DNA from: Prillingera fragicola | Taxonomy: Eukaryota > Basidiomycota > Tremellomycetes > Trichosporonales > Trichosporonaceae | Assembly: GCA_002335605.1 (NCBI GenBank) | Contig: BEDY01000001.1 | Location: 2,914,001 to 2,978,000 of the forward strand | DNA: 64,000 bases | Direction of reading: 5' to 3' | Shown: one piece after another, positions 56,516-64,000 of the stretch | How positions within the stretch are numbered: the stretch's first letter is position 1 | Layout of the letters: each line of letters begins with the position of its first letter | Translations under genes and position numbers: made by a program | The notes under the pieces: model-generated | Told to the model about the DNA's origin: nothing | Databases searched by the model: none | Seen by the model: only the letters and a program-made list of their open reading frames with translations

Positions 56516-59358
56516 ATGGTACGTGCCACAGTGACAACCGCATTCAATGCTAACGAAGCCTGCAGCCGATGCTTCTTGACGTCCAGGTGAATTTTATGGT
56601 CCCAACTACCGTCTACGCTAGTGGTATACTAACAGTGCGCAGCGCAAGCTTCTTGCTCGCTCTGACAGGGTCAAGTCGGTGGACTTCCACCCTACCGAGC
56701 CCCACGTCATCTGCGGTCTCTAGTGAGTGTCATTACGCGTTGTCAATGTCACTACTGACCGCTCTCAGCAATGGCCAGGTCAAGATCTGGAACTACGAGA
56801 CCCAGACGGACATTAAGACATTCGAAGTCACCGACGTCCCAGTGCGCTGCGTCAAGTACATTGCCCGCAAGAACTGGTTCGTGTCGGGTTCGGACGACTT
56901 TCAGCTTCGCGTGTACAACCTCTCGACTGGCGAGAAGGTCACCCAGTTCGAGGCCCACCCAGACTACATTCGCTGCCTTACTGTGCATCCCACGTTGAGT
57001 CTCGTCCTCACTGGTAGTGACGACATGACCATCAAATGCTGGGACTGGGACAAGGGATGGCGTTGTGTTCAGGTGTTTGAGGGTCACACCCACTACATCA
57101 TGGCACTGGCATTCAACCCCAAGGACACCCAGACCTTTGCATCGGCGTGTCTTGACCACACCGTCAAGGTCTGGTCGCTGGGCAGCCCCGTTCCCAACTT
57201 TAGTCTGGAGGCCCACGAGAAGGGCGTCAACTATGTCGACTACTACCACGGCGGTGACAGGCCATACCTTGTCACTACAGGCGATGACCGGTGAGTCTAC
57301 TCCTACTGAAAGCATCTAACGTGCAGTCTTGTCAAGATCTGGGACTACCAGAACAAGTCATGTGTCCAGACCCTCGAAGGCCACTCCGCCAACGTCTCAT
57401 TTGCCATCTTCCACCCATCGCTCCCCATTCTCATTTCCGGTTCGGAGGACGGGACTATCAAGATCTGGCACTCGTCAACCTACCGTCTTGAGAGCACCCT
57501 GAGTTACGGTCTTGAGCGCGCTTGGTGCGTCGCCTACCGCAAGGCCGGGAACGAAGTCGCTGTCGGTTTCGACGAGGGAGCGGTTGTTGTTAAGATGGGC
57601 CGCGACGAGCCTTCGGTATCCATGGACACTCAGGGCAAGATTGTGTACGCCAAAAACACAGAGATTCTCACCGCCAACGTTTCCAACATTGGCGCGGATG
57701 GCGAGCCCGTCGAGGATGGCGCGCGTCTTCACGTGCCGCTCCGCGACTTGGGCAACACTGAAGTGTACCCCCAGAGTCTGCAGCACAGCCCCAACGGCCG
57801 TTTCGTCACTGTTTGCGGCGACGGAGAGTACATCATTTACACTGCTCTCGCCTGGCGTAACAAGGCATTCGGCAGCGGCACGTCGTTTGCCTGGGCATCA
57901 GACTCGAACACGTACGCTGTTCTGGAGGGCAAGTCCAAGATTCGTGTCTACCGCAGCTTCAAGGAACGCGCCGGTCTCATCAAGTCGTCCGGCTCGTGGG
58001 CTGTTGAGGGTCTCCATGGTGGTCCTCTTCTCGCCGCCCGTGGCTCTGGCTTTGTCATGTTCTGGGACTGGGAGACTGGAGCTGTGGTGCGTCGCATCGA
58101 GGTCGACGCCACCAACGTCTCATGGTCGGCCACTGGTGACCTTGTCGCCATCACCGCCGAAGAGGGCTTTTACATCCTGCGCTTCGACCGCGACGCCTAC
58201 GCCGCTCGTCTCGACTCGGGTGAGCTCATTGGCGACGAGGGTGTGGAGGAGGCGTTTGATGTCGTTGCCGAGGGTTCGGAGCAGGTCAAGACCTGTCGCT
58301 GGGTCGGTGACTGCTTTATCTACACCAACTCGACAAACCGTCTCAACTACCTCATTGGCGACCAGACCAACGTCATCAACCACTTTGACAAGGCCATTTA
58401 CCTCCTTGGCTACCTCCCTGCGCATAACCGAATCTACGTGGCCGACAAGGACATGAACATCTACAGCTATGCGCTTTCGCTTACTGTCCTCGAGTACCAG
58501 ACAGCAATTCTCCGTGGTGACATGGAAGAGGCTGAGCGCATCCTCCCAACCATCCCTGCCGACCAGCGCAACCGCATCGCACGCTTCCTAGAAGTTCAGG
58601 ACCTCAAGGAGCTCGCTCTCGCCGTGTCAACTGACTCGGACCACAAGTTCGACCTCGCCATTTCGATCAACGACCTCGAGACCGCCCTTGACCTGGCGCG
58701 TGCCAGCCCCGTCGCTGGCTCGGAGGCCAAGTGGAAGGTTATTGGTGACAAAGCTCTGGCGGCGTGGCAGCTTGACCTTGCTCAGGAGGCGTACGAGAAG
58801 TCCAAGGACCTCCCTGCGCTTCTCCTCCTGTTCACCTCGCTTTCGGACCGCGCTGGTCTTGAGCGTTTGGCCGAGCAGGCATCTGCCGCTGGTTTGAACA
58901 ACATTGCTTTCGCTGCCTACCTCCAGCTCGGTGACAGTGCTGCCTGTGTCGACTTGTTGGCACGCACCGACCGTTTGCCCGAGGCTGCACTGATGGCGCG
59001 CTCATACAACCCTTCGCAAGCAGGGCCTGTTGTCAAGAAGTGGCGTGCGGAGCTTGAGGGCCAGGGCAAGTCGAAGATTGCACAAGTCATTGCCGACCCT
59101 TCAGAGGACCAGTCGCTGTTCAGTGGCGAGGGCTATGCCCGTGGTGAGCAGGAGGGTGTTGACGGGCTAGCTCAGCAGGTCAAGGACTTGTCTGTTGGTG
59201 AACAGCCAGAGGCTGCCCCAGTGAAGACGCAGGTTACGGAGGCGATTGAGATGGATGTCGAGCCTGAAGCACCCGCACCCATTGCGGTCGAGGCGGAGGC
59301 CGAGGAGGTCGCAGCGCAAGCATCAGCGGCACCGCTTGCCAGCGGAACAAGCCCATAG
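56516..59358 (+). CDS. SEC27: Coatomer subunit beta-prime (COPI)
   Basis: Coding exons 56516-56518, 56566-56586, 56643-56722, 56769-57290 and 57327-59358 give 885 residues. The first WD40 propeller is clear: [36 protein letters not shown] at the start in pieces, [48 protein letters not shown], and [18 protein letters not shown] second WD-like region with [27 protein letters not shown] and an alpha-solenoid ([40 protein letters not shown]) follow. Beta-prime-COP recognises KKxx retrieval signals on Golgi COPI vesicles. The start codon forms an exon of its own on the coding side: ATG is directly followed by GT, and the next exon continues PMLLDVQ. The acidic Ala/Glu/Pro tail has no known role. 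Confidence 0.96.
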
Positions 59359-60716
59359 TCGCGATATAGATGTGGCAAAGTTGTCACGATATGGATTCCT
59401 TGATGAGCACACGTGAGCCAGGTTGAGCAATACGTCTTGCAATTCAATACTGATAAGGATAACCTCCCCGTATCTGAACGCGCGAAACCAACTGAGCATG
59501 CGGTCGCAAAATTCGGAACGCCTGGAAAGATCGTCGTCCCGAGAACAAGCGGTGACCCTGTGGGTTCTATAGGGTCCTGGTACAGGGAAGGTGTGAACGG
59601 GAGTGCCCGGTTCATCAGAAGGTCAACTTCCTGTGGCCGTTGATGGGTACATTGCCCTGTCACGTTAACTGGTATCAATGGGTAAACCGGGACTGAACGC
59701 CATGGATGCCGCTGGAGAAGGCTGTCATACCCATCAATTGAATAGACAATGAGGCGTGGATGAACGTCTAACCCGCCGGGTAGGACAGCATGCATTTTGC
59801 AAGCGTTTCAGTGCGGTTAGCATGCAATTGGGTGCAACATGCGGCACCTCGAAACAATTCTGCTTGTGCATCTGTGGGGAGGCAATGACGTCTTGTGCTG
59901 ACCACATCTCTACGACCGTCCGAGCCAGGCAATGGCGCCGTAACGTCTGCCAACTAATTTTACGGATTTGCCTTGTAATCAGAAGTGACATTGCGGCAGC
60001 GTACCCTGCGATCCTGCGACCTACGGTCATGTCAGTCCCTTCACTCGCCAGATCGACGACGACGCCTGTAAAGAAAGTTTGGATCTGAGCCTCGAAGCAC
60101 ACCACAGCATTGGATACTGCTCGGCTGCGGCAAGCGTCGCCTGAAAAAGCGCTGCCCTCGCAATGTACAGTGTCAAGAGAGTTCAGGAAACGCAAACACC
60201 CAAGGTACCAGGATCGGCGCTTTGATGCCCAACTCTGCATCTGCGCTCGGCGCGATCGTACATGATTGAAGCTTGTGGCCGCCGGGTAACTTTGAGTCAA
60301 CTGCGCTCAGTGCCGTCAAGCAGCCGAGAGGGCGTCGAGGGAGGGACCCGCGGGAACATCGTGATCCAGGGCAGCATTCCGTGTGGAGCTGACGTCGACG
60401 AGGCGGGGCCGCGGTGGCGCCTGTGGCGTCTGCCTCGTAGAATTGATTATTTGTTGCTGATTACTACATCCCTGGACCCAAGAGTACGTGAGCAGGCTGC
60501 AGTTCGTCACCGGCTACCAACCTCACATGCGCACATGCGCACTGGCCGGCATGCCGCTCGTGTACCTATGAGCAAGATGTGCCTGTGCTGCAACTCTGTC
60601 AGCCTGGTGGAAGTACAAAAAGCGTGGCCGTCTCTTCTTCCTCGCTCAAACCATCGTCACCGCTTCGCCCTCTCACCTACCGATCTCTCCTGCATCTCTT
60701 GCCATCTCATCTCACC
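59359..60716. other. 1.36-kb intergenic region without recognisable gene
   Basis: No exon chain, tRNA or repeat could be supported. The last 100 bases are CT-rich, like the leader of the following gene. Confidence 0.5.
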
Positions 60717-61374
60717 ATGAAGTTCTCCGTCATTGCCGCCGTCGCCGCCCTTGGTAAGTAGCTGAGAACATGACGCTCGTCCCGCAACCAGTTTTAACAC
60801 CCGTCCAGTGGCTGCAGCTGGCACAAACGCTCTGCCTACCACTCCTACTTGGGACGCACATACCAGCGCTGGCGAGACCACGGCCTCGTCGTCAGAGTGG
60901 ACACCTGCCGGTCGCCTTGGCGCTTGGCTCGAGAAGCTGGGTGTTCGCCCCGTTCTCCAGACTTGGTCCGTTAGCACCGCTGGCGGAACACACGACACCG
61001 ACCCAGTGACTGTCCAGATCGACGCCGACGAGGATGTTCTCGAGCGCATTATCGAGAACCTCCACGGCCCCATCGATACTGTCTACTATGACGGCGACCT
61101 TCCTTCCAACCTGGCCGCCTTTGAGCAGGGCCACGCGTCCCAGACTGGCTATGGCACGCTTTATGTGCAGCGCTCTGCACCCCTGGTTCAGCGTATGTGG
61201 AACTCGCTCGAGGACCGCCGCGTCTACGCTACAGTCATGCTCTTCGTCGCCCTCCTCAACCTCACAACGGTCATTCTCGCAGTCGCCCACCTTTGCCCGC
61301 GTCGTAGCCAAGAGCCCGAGGAGGCTGACGCAGAGGCAGCGGTACCTGTCGACGAGAAGCGCATCATGCTCTAA
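60717..61374 (+). CDS. Secretory-pathway protein with signal peptide and one C-terminal helix
   Basis: Exons 60717-60753 and 60809-61374 give 200 residues. I do not recognise the family. MKFSVIAAVAALVAAAGTNA is a signal peptide, interrupted by the intron. The lumenal or extracellular part (about 20-155) is weakly acidic with conserved-looking stretches GRLGAWLEKLGVRPVLQTW and VTVQIDADEDVLERIIENLHGPIDTVYYDGDLP. A membrane span follows (VYATVMLFVALLNLTTVILAVAHLC, about 157-181) and a short acidic tail ending VPVDEKRIML, whose EKRIML could be a sorting signal. The protein resembles its right-hand neighbour in layout, intron site and orientation, which points to a related pair. Confidence 0.7.
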
Positions 61375-61931
61375 GAGACACGCTCTGGCACCACGATGGC
61401 TCTAGACGAAAAGCACGAAAAGCACGAGAGCGGGATACAGGCCGTCACGGATCCCGCGACGCGTCGCAGGTACGCCCGGGCGCAGATTTAGTTAGGGTAC
61501 CCTCGTCGACCATGACGAGGAGCCAAAGTGTACTGTATAATTGATAACATCAGGCATCCTGGAGGTGCAGTAATGTACATGAGTGCCTCCAAGACTGGGT
61601 TTGCGGTGTCCATCCGTCACTGAGCAATGTCTTGAGGGCTCGCAACAAGGGCCTCGGACATGATCTCATAGAAAGGCCAAGAGGGGAGGCCGGAACCAAA
61701 TCGGGTGGCGGAAACAATCTTTTCCCTTCCTCTACCCTGACGCCGGGGTGACTTGCGGACAATGGCGTGCGTGTGTTGCGCAGCGACCAGCACAAACGCT
61801 CGCTCTCACAACTCTTGTCAATCCACACTCTTCACCCAACACTTTACCTCTCATATACTATTGCATTCTCTGTGCGAGCACTCTAACACCCAACTCGGGA
61901 CAGCCCCCGCAAGACACTCGTTCCCTTAACC
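61375..61931 (+). other. Intergenic region between the two signal-peptide genes
   Basis: 557 bases, same orientation on both sides. CT- and CA-rich towards 61931. No separate gene is visible. Confidence 0.45.
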
Positions 61932-62959
61932 ATGAAGCTCTCCCTCGCTGTCGTAGCTGGCCTCGGTACGTCTCGCCACCGCCGTGTCCCAAAGCTTGTT
62001 TGGCTAACCCCCCTCCAGCCGCTACCGCGACCGCTGAACCCTTCTACTACCGTGTCGGCCTTGCCGGTGGTAACAACCAGGTCGACAAGCGTGATGCTGC
62101 CGATCTCCCTATTGAGGCTCGCTCCATGCCTGGCCATGCTGGCCCCTGCCCTGGCGCCGCTGCGCGTCGCTCCAGGTGGAGCCCGCTCAGTGCGCTCTTT
62201 TCGCGCGTCGCTTCAGTAGAGTCGTGGTCCTACTCGGCCATTGCCAAGCCTCGCCACGACCACCACCATGGTCACCACCACTACGAGCACAAGGACGAGG
62301 CCAGCGTGCAGCCCCAGGTTGGTGACGGCCGCATTCGTATTCTTCCGTTCATTGGGGGGCCTTTCGGCGAGGACGCCCCCTCGTTCGTCCAGTCCAAGGA
62401 GGGCAGCAATGACGGTGACCTCGACGAGATCTTTGCCATGAAGGAGCACCACCACAAGGAGCACCACCACCACCATGGCAAGGAGCACCACCACCATGGT
62501 AAGGAGCACCACCACGGCAAGCACCATGGCCACCACCACGGCAAGCACCACGGCAAGCATGCCAAGGTTCACGCTGCGGTGGACTCGGTACTCATCCAGT
62601 GGGACCGCCTCGTCGCTGGTGTCGCCACTCTGCCCTTCAGTCTCCGTTGGTTCGTCGTCGGCATGCTCATCGGTGCCGCACTCCAGGTCGCCTTTTCGCT
62701 CGCGTACCTTGCCGTCCGTCTCCACCGTCGCGCGCGCAACATGGATGACGAGGTTGAGCGCCGCTGGGCCCGTCACGAGCGCCGTGCTGCCCGTCGCGAG
62801 AGCCGCAAGGCCCGCAAGGCTGCCATGGCCGCGGCCAAGGCTGGCAGGTCACCGGACGCTAAGGCCCAGGAGGCTGGCTTTGAGATCGAGTCTGAGTCAG
62901 AGTCTCTGCCCAGCTACGCCGAGGGCGAGACTGACGCTCTTGTCAGCCGTCAGGCCTAG
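61932..62959 (+). CDS. Histidine-rich one-helix secretory-pathway protein
   Basis: Exons 61932-61965 and 62019-62959 give 324 residues. I do not recognise the family. MKLSLAVVAGLAATATAEP is a signal peptide, with the intron in phase 1 inside it. A dibasic Lys-Arg at residues 35-36 (VDKRDAAD) is a possible Kex2 cut. The ectodomain holds two His-rich blocks: HDHHHGHHHYEHKDE and, later, about ten units of the kind KEHHHHG/GKHHG, well over 30 His in all. A membrane helix follows (LRWFVVGMLIGAALQVAFSLAYLAV), then a strongly basic helix (WARHERRAARRESRKARKAAM) and an acidic tail with SLPSYAEGE, a motif of the kind bound by arrestin or WW domains. His clusters of this sort usually bind Zn, Ni or Cu; I infer metal binding or buffering at the cell surface or in a compartment lumen, without proof. 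Confidence 0.72.
62437..62565 (+). repeat. His-rich coding repeat (AAGGAGCACCACCAC-type units)
   Basis: Imperfect tandem units of AAGGAGCACCACCACCATGG and GGCAAGCACCAC code for the Lys-Glu/Gly-His clusters of the gene above. Such repeats are prone to length change between strains. Confidence 0.85.
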
Positions 62960-63396
62960 TTTTTCTAGCCTAGCTAGCCTTTTGTACATATTCCTACCCC
63001 CTGTTTTATCATTTCCATGCCCCCTTTCTAGCAATCTGCCGAGGCGTAGAACCCTTCCTGATGTATCCTGTGAAGAGTTGCTGCTGGGTCAGATCACGAG
63101 CTTGGTGTCTAGAAGGTATCCTGAATATTTGGTGTAATCAGCCCTTGCCGGAGCACTGTGAAATAATAAATTAATTGTTTCGGGTCTGTCTCTCGGTTCG
63201 TATCGGGCTGCATCACGCTCCCTTTGGCCGGGTGAGCTTATGTGCGCGTGTTGTCTGGTCACTCTGCAGTCCACCCATCTGTCCTGGTCGCAGCTTTGAT
63301 ATGGTTTCCGACATGTAACGAGTTGCTGGAAGAAGACCCCGTTTGCACACATGCAGCTAACATTGTGGCATGACCAATGCCCTGTGCAGGGCATTG
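62960..63396. other. Convergent intergenic region
   Basis: Between the His-rich gene and the leftward gene at the right edge. Nothing recognisable. Confidence 0.45.
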
Positions 63397-64000
63397 CTAA
63401 CTAACAGTAAGCCAAGCAATCATCAAGACGACGACAACGGCCATGGCAGCGACATAGACTCCGTGAATGTGCCCTCCGCGCTCTCCAAAGTAAAGCAGGT
63501 CGGCTATGCATGCAACTCTAATGTCTAACGAGCCACAGACGCACGTACAGCACTCAACTAGAATGTACCGGGTGACCCAGAACGCCGCGGCGTGTTAGAT
63601 GCGCTCATGCTCGTAGGCCGCGACCTGGGAGCAGGCTTCATGCTCTGGCGACGGAACACACCACCACCACTGCTGCCAGCCGCCTTGACCTTTGCGGCGT
63701 TCGAGATGAGCTCCGAGATCATACCATTGCTGCACGTGTCAGTGTCTGTCACAGTCATACTCCAAGAGCTTACTATGTTGCCGCGTCATGGGTCTGTGCG
63801 TCCTTGAGCTGAAGATAGTACGCGAGGAGAGCGCTGGCGTCGGCCGTGTGTTTGACGAGTTCCGCCTGGATTTGCTCCAGACGCGCGAGCGGCATGATAC
63901 CCAGTGCGCTCTCTTCAAGACCACACAGCTCCTCTGCCTTGCGCGTGTCCAGCGGCGGTTTGGTGCCAAGGCCATACTTGCGCTCGCCTTCGGCGCCGCC
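63397..64000 (-). CDS. C-terminal part of a probable tail-anchored protein, family unknown
   Basis: The gene enters from the right edge. Exons within the window, in gene order: 64000-63774, 63729-63569 and 63503-63397. The visible protein has a helical stretch (PLARLEQIQAELVKHTADASALLAYYLQLKDAQ, then ISELISNAAKVKA), a Ser/Arg/Pro-rich linker (RRQSMKPAPRSRPTSMSASN), and, if the last intron is removed, a membrane helix at the very end (VYVAAMAVVVVLMIAWLTVS). If that intron is kept, the frame stops after GSPGTF at 63558 and the protein has no membrane segment. The spliced form keeps phase exactly and gives a sensible hydrophobic end, so I take it as the main form. This arrangement fits a tail-anchored protein of ER, Golgi or mitochondria. 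I cannot name the family from this fragment. Confidence 0.6.

Noticed and set aside
59734..60300. 188-codon minus-strand frame in the SEC27 downstream gap
   Set aside because: No resemblance to any family, Cys/Arg-rich composition, and no intron pattern like neighbouring real genes; too weak to list.
62281..62565. Trp/Cys-rich minus-strand frame over the His repeat
   Set aside because: It is simply the reverse complement of CAC-rich repeats.

Overview
The window is nuclear DNA of an intron-rich, GC-rich fungus. Protein matches, intron style (GT..AG introns, mostly 33-120 bases, several genes with 4-6 exons) and strong C-ending codon bias in highly expressed genes fit a basidiomycete yeast of the Tremellomycetes. 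Trichosporonales is my best guess, inferred from style rather than from a database match. All gene models below were spliced by hand; each one keeps reading frame across its junctions and ends in a stop, apart from the two genes cut by the window edges.

Layout. 1-8.4 kb: an incomplete DUF1275 membrane protein, a proline/alanine-rich one-helix protein, a Zn2Cys6 transcription factor convergent with a FAAH-type amidase, and a small protein with an RNase H1-type hybrid-binding domain. 8.7-19.4 kb: mitochondrial isocitrate dehydrogenase subunit 2, a nucleolin/Nsr1-like protein, a tricalbin/Mug190-like lipid-transfer protein with C2 domains, and a small INO80F-like protein. 19.6-29 kb: an MCH1-like transporter, dynein light intermediate chain, a Barentsz/CASC3-like protein, the diphthamide J-protein DPH4, an intron-containing tRNA-Glu(CTC), and an unrecognised protein carrying a motif three times. 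29-38.5 kb: an ENA-type P-type ATPase, 1.8 kb without genes, mitochondrial bL35, histone H4 and mitochondrial EF-G. 38.8-50.7 kb: an ABC half transporter, VPS17, eIF3m, prefoldin 2, mitochondrial 3-ketoacyl-CoA thiolase and a DCAF11-like WD protein. 50.8-64 kb: mitochondrial uL16, ATP synthase subunit k, TIM50, a PPIL4-type cyclophilin, COPI beta-prime (SEC27), two adjacent signal-peptide/one-helix proteins (one very histidine-rich), and the C-terminal part of a probable tail-anchored protein.

How the genes relate. Most are single-copy housekeeping genes. Seven act in mitochondria (IDH2, bL35m, mtEF-G1, thiolase, uL16m, Atp19, Tim50); three of these lie side by side at 50.8-54.4 kb. Several neighbours are divergent and share short intergenic promoters (bL35m/H4, eIF3m/PFD2, thiolase/DCAF11, uL16m/ATP19, PPIL4/SEC27, CASC3/DPH4).

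The most notable things are: (1) an unusual density of microexons (8, 9, 11 and 14 bases, and a first coding exon that is only the ATG) in five genes; (2) an undescribed protein at 27.4-28.7 kb with three copies of a degenerate acidic/aromatic/His motif; (3) a pair of neighbouring secretory-pathway proteins that share an intron placed inside the signal peptide; (4) an ABC half transporter whose nucleotide-binding domain is interrupted by an acidic run just before the signature motif; and (5) a 3' terminal intron whose removal would turn a soluble C-terminus into a tail anchor. No phage, CRISPR, plasmid or intact transposon was seen.
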